A stretch of DNA of 37,710 nucleotides from Lachnospiraceae bacterium (GTDB lineage Bacteria; Bacillota; Clostridia; Lachnospirales; Lachnospiraceae): contig CAAEMT010000034.1 of the NCBI GenBank assembly GCA_900757145.1, positions 1 to 37,710 on the forward strand, given 5' to 3'. Numbering within the stretch: the first letter of the stretch is position 1; the number at the start of each line of letters is the position of its first letter. The notes beneath the pieces were generated by a model that was given only the letters and a program-made list of their open reading frames with translations, was not told where the DNA came from and ran no database searches. The position numbers and the translations under genes were made by a program. Below, one piece after another: positions 7,516 to 15,435 of the stretch.

Positions 7516-8324
7516 TAGAAAAAGAGACAGCATATTTCAGTATGGAGCAGATATGGCGTTCCGGTCAGTGCTTTCGGATGGTACCGGAGGGTGAGAATAC
7601 GTTTGCGATCATTGCCGCAGACAGGTATTTGAAAGCAGAGCAAAAGGGGGAGCAGTGCCGTTTTTATTGCAGTGAGGAAGAATTTGAAAATTTCTGGAAA
7701 GAATATTTTGATCTGGAAGGCGATTATGAGAGCTGCATTTCACGGATTAATCCGAACGACACATACCTGACAAAGGCAGCGCAGTTTGGCAGCGGAATAC
7801 GTATTTTAAAGCAGGACTTATGGGAAATGATCGTATCATTTCTAATCTCTCAGCAGAATAATATTACAAGAATACGCCGATGCATAGAAAATATCTGTAC
7901 TGCTTACGGGCAGAGCTGTGTATGCGAGGACGGTAAAATTTATTATGCGTTTCCAACGCCGGAAGCGCTTGCAAAATGCAGGGAAGAAGATCTAAAAGCG
8001 TGCAATCTTGGATACCGCAGCAAATATGTGATCCGTACAGCACAAAGCGTTGTCCGTGCGGAGATCGATCTGGATACGATACGGACGCTTCCCTACAAAA
8101 AAGCAAAGGAAGAGCTGCTTAGGCTGTATGGCGTTGGAGAAAAGGTGGCAGACTGTATCTGTCTCTTTGGTCTGCACCATCTGGAAGCATTTCCGGTCGA
8201 TACGCATATCAGTCAGGCTCTTGCGGGACATTACAAACGTGGATTTCCGAATCGTAGGTATAAGGGCGTGCAGGGAATCATGCAGCAGTACATATTTTAC
8301 TACGAATTGTTTGGAGAAAAGTAA
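7512..8324 (+). CDS. 8-oxoguanine DNA glycosylase/AP lyase (OGG-type)
   Basis: A 270-residue base-excision repair enzyme of the HhH-GPD superfamily. An OGG-type N-terminal domain is followed by the helix-hairpin-helix LYGVGEKVADCICLF. K211 in that motif aligns with the catalytic lysine of OGG1, and D230 in PVDTH with the conserved aspartate. LISQQNNITRI matches the conserved helix of the same family. It removes oxidised purines and can nick at the abasic site. The ATG overlaps the ABC-F stop codon (ATGA), so translation is probably coupled and the gene probably shares the ABC-F attenuator. An AlkA-type 3-methyladenine specificity is less likely because the lysine is present. Confidence 0.87.
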   Translation: MIEKETAYFSMEQIWRSGQCFRMVPEGENTFAIIAADRYLKAEQKGEQCRFYCSEEEFENFWKEYFDLEGDYESCISRINPNDTYLTKAAQFGSGIRILKQDLWEMIVSFLISQQNNITRIRRCIENICTAYGQSCVCEDGKIYYAFPTPEALAKCREEDLKACNLGYRSKYVIRTAQSVVRAEIDLDTIRTLPYKKAKEELLRLYGVGEKVADCICLFGLHHLEAFPVDTHISQALAGHYKRGFPNRRYKGVQGIMQQYIFYYELFGEK

Positions 8325-8330
8325 AAATTG

Positions 8331-8359
8331 TTGTAAGGATGATGACTTAGTGGTAAAAT
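8331..8359 (+). promoter_or_regulatory. Promoter of the HelD-like gene
   Basis: TTGTAA and TAAAAT are separated by 17 bp, placing the start near 8366, about 30 bp upstream of the start codon. It lies directly after the DNA glycosylase stop codon, so the helicase need not depend on read-through from the ABC-F transcript. Confidence 0.6.
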
Positions 8360-8396
8360 AGACAGAATCTATCAGCTTACATCAGGAGAGGGAGAC

Positions 8397-10412
8397 ATGG
8401 GCAGAGGAGCAGAGTATCTTACATTTGTTACAGAGCTTTTAAAGGGCAGGCTTGCACAGCTTGAGGATAAGATCGGAGAAGTACAAAAAGATATCGGAGA
8501 AATGCATGATTATTACTGGCAGAATTATACCGAGATGGACCAGTACGGCTATGAAAACTATGATAATCAGCAGGCGCTTCTTGCGCAGGTTAATGCAAAT
8601 GCGGAAAATCAAAGGATGAAGAGCCGTCTGAAGCGTATGCTGGATTCTCCGTTTTTCGGCAGTGTGGATTTTGTGTATGAAGGAGAAGATGAGCCGGAGG
8701 TTTTTTATATCGGTATTGGTAGTTTTGCCCGGAGTGCCGGACAGACTCCGCTTATCTATGACTGGCGCGCGCCTGTGTCAAGCCTGTTTTATGACTATGA
8801 TAAGGGTGCAGCTTCTTATGAAGCACCGGGCGGCGTGATGGATGGAGAGATTGTCTCCAAGTGGCAGTATAAAGTGCGTGGTGGCAAACTAATCTATGAG
8901 TTTGAGAGTGATACGAAGATCGATGATGATATTCTAAAGCAGGAGCTTGGTGCGAATAGTGACACACAGCTTAAAAATATCGTCCGCACGATTCAAAAGG
9001 AGCAAAATGCGATTATCCGCAACACAAAGGATAAAATACTGATTATTCAGGGAGCAGCGGGAAGTGGGAAGACATCTATTGCGCTCCACCGGATTGCCTA
9101 TCTGTTATATCATGACAGAGATCATCTGAAATCATCAAATATTCTTATTCTGTCACCGAACAGTGTTTTTTCAGATTACATTTCCCACGTTCTTCCGGAG
9201 CTTGGCGAAGAGAATATTCAAGAGATGAGTTTTGATCTGTTTGCCTATCGCAATCTTCAGGATGCAGCTTCTGACTGTGAGGACAGATTTCATTATATCG
9301 AGTATCAGATCCGCGGCGGAGCGTCCGAATACGGAGCGTGGAAGCAGTCAGAAGAGTATGTGCGCAGTGTCGAGGGATTTCTGATCGATCTCGAAGATCG
9401 TCTTGTGGAGTTTTCTGATATGGAATACAGAGGCGTTAAAATGCGTGCAGACGAGCTGATGCATCTGTTTTATGATAAGTTTCCCGATGTGCCGGTGCTT
9501 GCCAGAATGGATACGGTGATGGAATGCTTCATAGATGAAGTGGAGACGCTGCGTGATAGGACACTAAGTGAGGATGAGCTGGAGAATATCAAAGAACGAT
9601 TTCAGAAGATGTATGTGACACGGGACGTCTTTCAGATATACAACTGGCTTCTAGAGGAATGCGGATTGCCGCAGATCCCGTATGCGCCGAGAGAGCAGCG
9701 AATACTGGAGTATGAGGATGTTTATCCCGTATTGTATCTGAAACAGAGACTTCTCGGAGGCAGCAGGCGCAGCAATATCCGTCATCTCGTCATTGATGAG
9801 ATGCAGGATTACTCCTATCTGCAATACGTGATTCTGGAGAATATGTTTTCTTGCAATATGACGATACTCGGTGACAGAGCGCAGACGGTGGATGGAAGCA
9901 CACAGGATGTACAGACCTTTCTGCCGAAGATATTCGGCAGGCATGTGCGGCGGATCGAGCTGAACAAAAGCTACAGGAATACGGCGCAGATCTCAAAGTA
10001 TGCTGCAGAGATCTCAGGCGTTACAGGGATTGAGTATATGAATCGGCAGGGAAAAGACGTCGTGCAGTCCGAGTTTTCTGATCTGCCAGAGGCAGTCGAT
10101 GCGATCCTTGCGCGCGCAGAACTTGGAGACGGCGGTTATGAGACGGCGGCCGTGCTTACAATGACAGAGGAAGAGGCAAAGAAATGCTTTGCTCTTTTAG
10201 AAAACTGTTTTGCATCTGTATCCTATATTGACCGTGACAGCACCGCTTTTCAAAAAGGAATCACAGTCACAACGTTTTATCAGGCAAAAGGGCTGGAATT
10301 CGATCAGGTATTCGTAGTGGGAGGAGAAAAGGAGAATCCGTTTTATACGCAGTTTCAATATATTAGTGCAACGCGTGCGCTGCATGAGCTGTATGTGTAT
10401 TCGCTGCGGTAG
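8397..10412 (+). CDS. helD: HelD-like superfamily 1 helicase, RNA polymerase recycling factor
   Basis: A 671-residue UvrD/Rep-type ATPase with the HelD layout. The N-terminal ~70 residues are a coiled coil (LKGRLAQLEDKIGEVQKDI) that in HelD proteins enters RNA polymerase. It is followed by the motif DWRAPVSSLFYD typical of this family. Helicase motifs are Walker A GAAGSGKTS, Walker B-like VIDEMQDYS, LNKSYRNT, and near the end GLEFDQVFVVG. HelD releases stalled or post-termination RNA polymerase from DNA and is not a classical processive helicase. At 671 residues it is somewhat shorter than B. subtilis HelD (~770). The start ATG follows GGAGAGGGAG. It is apparently monocistronic and ends before the palindrome at 10427. 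Confidence 0.87.
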   Translation: MGRGAEYLTFVTELLKGRLAQLEDKIGEVQKDIGEMHDYYWQNYTEMDQYGYENYDNQQALLAQVNANAENQRMKSRLKRMLDSPFFGSVDFVYEGEDEPEVFYIGIGSFARSAGQTPLIYDWRAPVSSLFYDYDKGAASYEAPGGVMDGEIVSKWQYKVRGGKLIYEFESDTKIDDDILKQELGANSDTQLKNIVRTIQKEQNAIIRNTKDKILIIQGAAGSGKTSIALHRIAYLLYHDRDHLKSSNILILSPNSVFSDYISHVLPELGEENIQEMSFDLFAYRNLQDAASDCEDRFHYIEYQIRGGASEYGAWKQSEEYVRSVEGFLIDLEDRLVEFSDMEYRGVKMRADELMHLFYDKFPDVPVLARMDTVMECFIDEVETLRDRTLSEDELENIKERFQKMYVTRDVFQIYNWLLEECGLPQIPYAPREQRILEYEDVYPVLYLKQRLLGGSRRSNIRHLVIDEMQDYSYLQYVILENMFSCNMTILGDRAQTVDGSTQDVQTFLPKIFGRHVRRIELNKSYRNTAQISKYAAEISGVTGIEYMNRQGKDVVQSEFSDLPEAVDAILARAELGDGGYETAAVLTMTEEEAKKCFALLENCFASVSYIDRDSTAFQKGITVTTFYQAKGLEFDQVFVVGGEKENPFYTQFQYISATRALHELYVYSLR

Positions 10413-10426
10413 AGGAAATAGAATGA

Positions 10427-10507
10427 GGTGTTGTAAAATACTGATTCCGGTGGATTTTCGGAGGAAAATCACCCGAAAGGGTACCGCCGGATGTATTTTA
10501 CAACACC
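10427..10507. repeat. Nested palindromic element between helD and argG
   Basis: A perfect 15-bp inverted repeat, GGTGTTGTAAAATAC (10427–10441) and GTATTTTACAACACC (10493–10507), encloses 51 bp. That interior contains a second hairpin, GGTGGATTTTC / GAAAATCACC with one bulged base, and the GC-rich arms CCGG/CCGG. It sits between two converging genes. It may act as a bidirectional terminator, since T-rich sequence follows on the plus strand, or it may be a small MITE/REP-like element. No target-site duplication is evident. Confidence 0.6.
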
Positions 10508-10542
10508 CCTTTATTTATTTTTATTTCAGAATATTTCCTGTT

Positions 10543-11769
10543 TTAGTTTGTATTGTTTTTCGCTTCTGCAAGCTTCAGAGCGCGAACTTTCAGCGGAAGT
10601 CCGAACAGTGTGATAAAGCCGCTTGCATCATGGTGATCGTACATATCGCCTGTCGTAAAGGAAGCGAGAGATTCATTGTAGAGGCTGTACGGAGAAGTCG
10701 TACCTGCCTTGATGATATTTCCTTTGTAGAGTTTGAACTTTACTTCACCCGTCACGTACTGCTGTGTGGAGGTGACGAATGCCTGAAGTGCCTCACGAAG
10801 CGGCGTGAACCATTTGCCTTCGTATACAACTTGCGCAAACTGGCTTCCGAGCTTTTTCTTTGTCTCCATTGTATCGCGGTCAAGGATCAGTTCCTCCAGC
10901 TGGTCGTGGGCTGCCATCAGGATCGTTCCGCCCGGCGTCTCATACACACCGCGGGATTTCATTCCGACTACGCGGTTTTCAACGATGTCAACGATACCGA
11001 TGCCGTGTTTTCCGCCGAGTTCATTTAATTTCGTGATGATCTCGGAAACTTTCATGGATTTTCCATTCAGAGTTTTTGGCACGCCCTGTTCAAATGTCAT
11101 ACTTACATACTCTCCCTCATCAGGAGCTTTCTCCGGCGTTACACCGAGAACAAGCATATGTTCGTAGTTCGGTTCATTTGACGGATCTTCAAGCTCAAGC
11201 CCTTCATGGCTGATATGCCAGAGATTGCGGTCGCGGCTGTAGCTGGAATCAGCGGCAAAAGGAAGTACAATGCCGTGCTGCTTGCAGTATTCGATCTCAT
11301 CTTCACGCGACTGCATCGTCCATACATCTGTCATTCTCCACGGTGCGATGATCTTAAGATCAGGTGCAAGAGCCTTGATACCGAGCTCAAAGCGGATCTG
11401 GTCATTTCCTTTTCCTGTAGCTCCGTGGCAGATCGCGGAAGCATTTTCTTTTCTTGCTACCTCTACCAGCTTCTTAACGATGGCCGGACGCGCCATGGAA
11501 GTGCCAAGCAGATACTGGTGTTCATATACTGCTCCTGCCTGTACGCATGGCATGATAAAGTCATCACAGAATTCATCTACAATATTTTCAATATATAATT
11601 TGGAAGCACCGGAGAGTTTAGCCCTTTCGTCAAGTCCGTCGAGCTCATTTCCCTGACCGCAGTCAATGCAGCAGCAGATGACTTCATAACCAAAATTTTC
11701 TTTAAGCCACGGAATGACTGCCGTAGTGTCAAGTCCGCCTGAATATGCCAGAACTACTTTTTCTTTCAT
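10543..11769 (-). CDS. argG: Argininosuccinate synthase
   Basis: A 408-residue enzyme that joins citrulline and aspartate using ATP to form argininosuccinate, the penultimate step of arginine synthesis. The N-terminal ATP-pyrophosphatase P-loop AYSGGLDTTAV is intact, followed by the citrulline/aspartate-binding segments HGATGKGNDQIRFE and SYSRDRNLWHIS, and later PGGTILMAAHDQLE. The length matches the family. The ATG follows GGGAGG on the minus strand. Its own promoter (11888–11916) and a folded leader precede it, and it diverges from argCJBD. Confidence 0.97.
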   Translation of the reverse strand: MKEKVVLAYSGGLDTTAVIPWLKENFGYEVICCCIDCGQGNELDGLDERAKLSGASKLYIENIVDEFCDDFIMPCVQAGAVYEHQYLLGTSMARPAIVKKLVEVARKENASAICHGATGKGNDQIRFELGIKALAPDLKIIAPWRMTDVWTMQSREDEIEYCKQHGIVLPFAADSSYSRDRNLWHISHEGLELEDPSNEPNYEHMLVLGVTPEKAPDEGEYVSMTFEQGVPKTLNGKSMKVSEIITKLNELGGKHGIGIVDIVENRVVGMKSRGVYETPGGTILMAAHDQLEELILDRDTMETKKKLGSQFAQVVYEGKWFTPLREALQAFVTSTQQYVTGEVKFKLYKGNIIKAGTTSPYSLYNESLASFTTGDMYDHHDASGFITLFGLPLKVRALKLAEAKNNTN

Positions 11770-11811
11770 AATAATATCCTCCCGTTTTTCTGTTTTTATG
11801 GTATTGTACGC

Positions 11812-11871
11812 TAGTGTCCGCCGATGATCATGAGGTACCGAAGCACCTCATAAGATGGAACGAAGACACTT
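11812..11871 (-). promoter_or_regulatory. Structured 5' leader of argG
   Basis: In the argG transcript an outer stem AGTGTC / GACACT (11865–11870 with 11813–11818) encloses an inner perfect 7-bp hairpin ATGAGGT / ACCTCAT (11845–11851 with 11830–11836, loop GCTTCGGT). Conserved-looking purine-rich joints flank the inner stem. It lies about 40 nt before the argG ribosome binding site and no terminator follows. It does not match T-box, glutamine, guanidine or SAM consensus features known to me. Confidence 0.45.
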
Positions 11872-11879
11872 GATAAGTT

Positions 11880-11916
11880 CATTTGAAAGTATAACTCAAA
11901 TGTCATAAATATGCAA
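11880..11916 (-). promoter_or_regulatory. argG promoter with inverted repeat over the -10
   Basis: On the minus strand TTGCAT (11911–11916) and TATACT (11888–11893) are spaced 17 bp apart. A 7-bp inverted repeat, CATTTGA (11880–11886) / TCAAATG (11896–11902), brackets the -10 symmetrically, as a repressor site would. The arginine repressor is an obvious candidate, but the sequence is not a good ARG box. Confidence 0.6.
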
Positions 11917-11961
11917 TAGGAAAATTGAAATTTGTATATTATGTGAAAATAGATTGGAGTT

Positions 11962-11981
11962 TTATGCATAAAGATGTATAA
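11962..11981. promoter_or_regulatory. ARG box-like palindrome
   Basis: TTATGCAT AAAG ATGTATAA is a near-perfect palindrome with one mismatched pair. It resembles the AT-rich ~18-bp ARG boxes bound by ArgR/AhrC. It sits between the two divergent arginine promoters, about 19 bp upstream of the argC -35. The assignment rests on location and general resemblance. Confidence 0.4.
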
Positions 11982-11999
11982 TAATTCGAGAAAAAACTC

Positions 12000-12028
12000 T
12001 TTACAAGAAAAACTAAAGGGTATATGAT
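12000..12028 (+). promoter_or_regulatory. Promoter of the argCJBD operon
   Basis: TTTACA and TATGAT are spaced exactly 17 bp apart and end 35 bp before the argC start codon. No other plausible promoter is seen on this strand of the 294-bp argG–argC gap. Confidence 0.6.
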
Positions 12029-12063
12029 AGGAAACAATAAAAAATAAAGGGGAAGAAAAAGTT

Positions 12064-13104
12064 ATGATTAGAGCAGGAATCATAGGTTCGACCGGATATG
12101 CGGGCGGAGAACTCGTGCGCATACTGACGGGACATAAGGATGTTGAAATTGTGTGGTATGGATCGAGAAGCTATGTGGATCAGAAATATTCTTCTGTATA
12201 TCAGAACATGTTTCAGATCACAGATGCTGCGTGTATGGATGATAATATGGAAGAACTTGCAGACCGTGCCGATGTGATCTTTACGGCAACGCCGCAGGGA
12301 CTGTGTGCTTCTCTTATAAATGAAGCTGTTCTTTCCAAGACAAAGGTGATCGACTTAAGCGCGGATTTTCGCCTGAAGGACGTAAATACGTATGAAGCGT
12401 GGTATAAAATTGAGCACAAGGCGGCGCAGTATCTTGATGAAGCAGTGTATGGGCTGTGTGAGATAGATCGGGAGAAGATAAAGGATGCAAGACTCGTGGC
12501 AAATCCAGGATGCTATCCGACTTGCAGTATACTGTCTCTTTATCCACTCGTAAAAGCAGGGCTGATCGATCCGTCTACGGTCATCATTGATGCAAAGTCA
12601 GGTGCATCCGGTGCGGGAAGGAGCGCAAAGACAGATAACCTTTACTGTGAAGTAAACGAAAACATCAAAGCTTACGGTGTGGCAGGGCACAGACATACAC
12701 CGGAGATTGAGGAACAGCTTGGATATGTTGCGGGAGAATGTGTGACGCTTAGCTTCACACCGCACCTTGTACCAATGAACAGGGGCATTCTTATTACAGC
12801 GTACGCATCCTTGAAAAAGGAGGTCTCGTATGAGGATGTAAAGGCAGTGTATGACAGCTGTTACGAGAAAGAACGATTTGTGCGAGTACTTCCCATGGAT
12901 GTATGTCCGCAGACAAAGTGGGTAGAAGGCAGCAATTTTGTAGATGTGAATTTTAAGATCGACATGAGGACGAAACGGATAATCGCGATGGGAGCGATGG
13001 ATAATCTCGTCAAGGGAGCGGCAGGACAAGCGGTTCAGAATATGAATCTGATGTTTGGCCTGGATGAGGCAGAAGGGCTGCGGTATGTCCCGCTGTTCCC
13101 GTAG
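12064..13104 (+). CDS. argC: N-acetyl-gamma-glutamyl-phosphate reductase
   Basis: A 346-residue NADPH-dependent reductase, the third step of ornithine synthesis, converting N-acetylglutamyl phosphate to the semialdehyde. The Rossmann dinucleotide loop GSTGYAGGELVRIL lies at the N-terminus. The catalytic cysteine is C150 in NPGCYPT, and the substrate segment GHRHTPEIEE follows. The length matches the family. The start ATG is preceded by AAAGGGGAAG. It is the first gene of argC-argJ-argB-argD, with a 117-bp gap to argJ that shows no clear structure. Confidence 0.96.
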   Translation: MIRAGIIGSTGYAGGELVRILTGHKDVEIVWYGSRSYVDQKYSSVYQNMFQITDAACMDDNMEELADRADVIFTATPQGLCASLINEAVLSKTKVIDLSADFRLKDVNTYEAWYKIEHKAAQYLDEAVYGLCEIDREKIKDARLVANPGCYPTCSILSLYPLVKAGLIDPSTVIIDAKSGASGAGRSAKTDNLYCEVNENIKAYGVAGHRHTPEIEEQLGYVAGECVTLSFTPHLVPMNRGILITAYASLKKEVSYEDVKAVYDSCYEKERFVRVLPMDVCPQTKWVEGSNFVDVNFKIDMRTKRIIAMGAMDNLVKGAAGQAVQNMNLMFGLDEAEGLRYVPLFP

Positions 13105-13221
13105 ATGTTTCATAGGGAGAAGAAACAAAGTACATTTTAGAAAGAAGCAGGTGTTCTGATACAGATTGAGGCAGAGAATGCTGAGAATGCAAGAACACGG
13201 CAGATAAGCGAGGAGAAAGTT

Positions 13222-14445
13222 ATGATAAAGGTAGTCAGCGGAGGAGTGACCGCACCAAAGGGATATCAGGCAATTGGCATTGCGGCAGGGATCAAGAAGA
13301 GACGCAAGGATATGGCGCTTATTTACAGTGAAGCGCTGTGTCGGACAGCGGGTACGTTTACGACAAATATTGTAAAGGCTGCTCCTGTTAAATGGGATCA
13401 GAGTATTGTATATGGAAATAAAACAGCGCAGGCAGTCGTGATCAACAGCGGGATCGCCAATGCGTGTACGGGAGCCGAAGGGTACGGGTATTGCCGGCAG
13501 ACGGCAAAGAAGACAGCGGAGCTTTTCGGTATACAGGAGCAGGAAGTGCTTGTAGCCTCAACGGGCGTAATCGGAAAACAGCTTCCGATGGATAAGATCA
13601 CAGCAGGAATAGAGACGATGCAGAAGATGCTTTCGGAAAGTGAGGCAGCAGGCACGCTTGCGGCAGAGGCGATCATGACTACAGATACAGTAAAAAAAGA
13701 AATTGCCGTAGAAGTAGAGATCGGGGGAAAGACAGTGACGGTCGGCGGCATGAGCAAGGGCTCAGGAATGATACATCCGAATATGTGTACGATGCTGAGT
13801 TTTGTGGTGACGGATGCAGATATTTCTCAGGAACTTTTACAAAAAGCTCTGTCAGAAAATGTAAAGGATACGTATAACATGATCTCAGTAGACGGCGATA
13901 CATCTACGAACGATACCTGCTTGCTGCTGGCAAATGGTATGGCAGGGAATGCACCGGTGATACAGGAAAACGAGGATTATGCCGTATTTTGTGAAGCGCT
14001 TGATTTCGTAAACACCTATCTTGCCAAAAGTATGGCGGCAGACGGTGAAGGGGCGACAGCTCTGTTTGAGGTGAAGGTTGTCGGAGCACGGGATAAGGCG
14101 CAGGCGGTTACACTGGCAAAATCGGTTGTAAGCTCTACGCTTACAAAAGCTGCGGTATTCGGTCATGACGCAAATTGGGGGAGAATCTTGTGCGCAATGG
14201 GATATTCCGGCGCGCAGTTTGATCCGGACACAGTTGATCTGTATTTTGAGAGTGCTGTAGGGAAGATTAAAGTGATCGAGGACGGCGTTGCAACCGACTA
14301 CAGTGAGGAAGAGGCAACAAAGATTCTTTCTGAAAAGGAAGTGACTGTAATCGCTGATATAAAAATGGGAGACGCATATGCAGCGGCGTGGGGATGCGAT
14401 CTTACGTATGACTATGTGAGAATCAATGCGGATTACCGATCTTAG
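13222..14445 (+). CDS. argJ: Bifunctional glutamate N-acetyltransferase / ornithine acetyltransferase
   Basis: A 407-residue Ntn-fold enzyme that transfers acetyl from acetylornithine to glutamate, making the pathway cyclic. It normally self-cleaves before a Thr nucleophile. That Thr is present as T190 in HPNMCTMLSF, with KGSGMIHPN just before it. The residue before the scissile bond is Cys rather than the more usual Ala. The C-terminal half has the expected GATALFEV and FGHDANWGRIL motifs. The start ATG is preceded by GAGGAG. It lies between argC and argB. Confidence 0.95.
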   Translation: MIKVVSGGVTAPKGYQAIGIAAGIKKRRKDMALIYSEALCRTAGTFTTNIVKAAPVKWDQSIVYGNKTAQAVVINSGIANACTGAEGYGYCRQTAKKTAELFGIQEQEVLVASTGVIGKQLPMDKITAGIETMQKMLSESEAAGTLAAEAIMTTDTVKKEIAVEVEIGGKTVTVGGMSKGSGMIHPNMCTMLSFVVTDADISQELLQKALSENVKDTYNMISVDGDTSTNDTCLLLANGMAGNAPVIQENEDYAVFCEALDFVNTYLAKSMAADGEGATALFEVKVVGARDKAQAVTLAKSVVSSTLTKAAVFGHDANWGRILCAMGYSGAQFDPDTVDLYFESAVGKIKVIEDGVATDYSEEEATKILSEKEVTVIADIKMGDAYAAAWGCDLTYDYVRINADYRS

Positions 14446-14535
14446 GACTTTGTGAGGATACATGATTGAAAAGAGATCAAACAGAAAATACCGCAGCCCG
14501 GAGATGAAAGGATAAGCTGTCGGGAAGGACAGCAG

Positions 14536-15435
14536 GTGACAGGCATGGATGAAAAAATGAAGATGTGGATGGAAAAAACAAAGGTTCTTGTTGAGGCGCT
14601 CCCGTATATCTGCCGGTTTCATGGGAAGATCGTTGTAGTAAAATACGGCGGCAGCGCAATGGCAGATCAGGAATTGAAACAAAGCGTTATAAGAGATGTG
14701 GCGCTGTTGAAAATGGTCGGATTTCGCCCAATCGTCGTTCACGGGGGCGGCAAGGATATTACGCGGTGGATCAATAAACTCGGTCTGGAAACGAAGTTTG
14801 TAAACGGTCTGCGCGTCACGGACAGGCCTACGATGGAGATCGTTGAGATGGTATTGAATAAGATCAATAAAGATCTCGTCTCTATGATGCAGCACGTAGG
14901 GCTTAAGGCAGTCGGGATAAGCGGAAAGGACGGCAGCCTTTTAAAAGTAGACCGAAAAACTGCGGACGGACAGGATATTGGCTTTGTCGGCGAAGTAAAA
15001 GAAGTAAATACAAATCTTATCAGGACACTTCTTGACAATGATTTCGTTCCGGTCATCTGTCCTGTCGGTTTTGACAGTGGGTTTAACTCGTACAATGTCA
15101 ATGCCGACGATGCAGCATGCGCTGTGGCTACGGCGGTGAAGGCGTCAAAACTCGTATTTTTAACAGATATTGAGGGCGTTTACCGCAATCCGGAAGATAA
15201 GAAAACGCTGATCAGCGAGATGACGGTACCTGCCGCAAAGGATTTTCTGGCAGGCGGCTTTGCGGGCGGCGGGATGCTTCCGAAGCTTACCAACTGCATT
15301 CAGGCGATCGAATCGGGTGTTTCGCGCGTACATATCCTTGACGGAAGGATCGAACACAGCCTTCTGCTTGAGTTTTTTACAGATGAGGGTATCGGAACGG
15401 CGATCATCGGAGATCAGGGGGAGGATGGAGTATGA
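14536..15435 (+). CDS. argB: Acetylglutamate kinase
   Basis: A 299-residue amino-acid kinase that phosphorylates N-acetylglutamate, the usual control point of the pathway. The ATP-site motif VVVKYGGSAM and the substrate loop VHGGGKDITRW are intact, with NVNADDAACAVA and FAGGGMLPKL later. About 35 residues precede the kinase core and look helical (MKMWMEKTKVLVEALPYI). This is the N-terminal helix of hexameric, arginine-inhibited NAGKs, and it fits an ArgJ-based cyclic pathway. The start is GTG at 14536 with AAGGA upstream; an ATG three codons later is possible. It overlaps argD by 4 nt. Confidence 0.95.
   Translation: MTGMDEKMKMWMEKTKVLVEALPYICRFHGKIVVVKYGGSAMADQELKQSVIRDVALLKMVGFRPIVVHGGGKDITRWINKLGLETKFVNGLRVTDRPTMEIVEMVLNKINKDLVSMMQHVGLKAVGISGKDGSLLKVDRKTADGQDIGFVGEVKEVNTNLIRTLLDNDFVPVICPVGFDSGFNSYNVNADDAACAVATAVKASKLVFLTDIEGVYRNPEDKKTLISEMTVPAAKDFLAGGFAGGGMLPKLTNCIQAIESGVSRVHILDGRIEHSLLLEFFTDEGIGTAIIGDQGEDGV

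Noticed and set aside
11770..11880. T-box or known amino-acid riboswitch before argG
   Set aside because: No T-box core, no terminator/antiterminator pair and no recognised riboswitch core is visible; only the unclassified folded leader is reported.
13885..14895. A 336-codon minus-strand reading frame over argJ/argB
   Set aside because: It is antisense to two clear arginine genes, and its His/Cys/Arg-rich composition is typical of a shadow frame.
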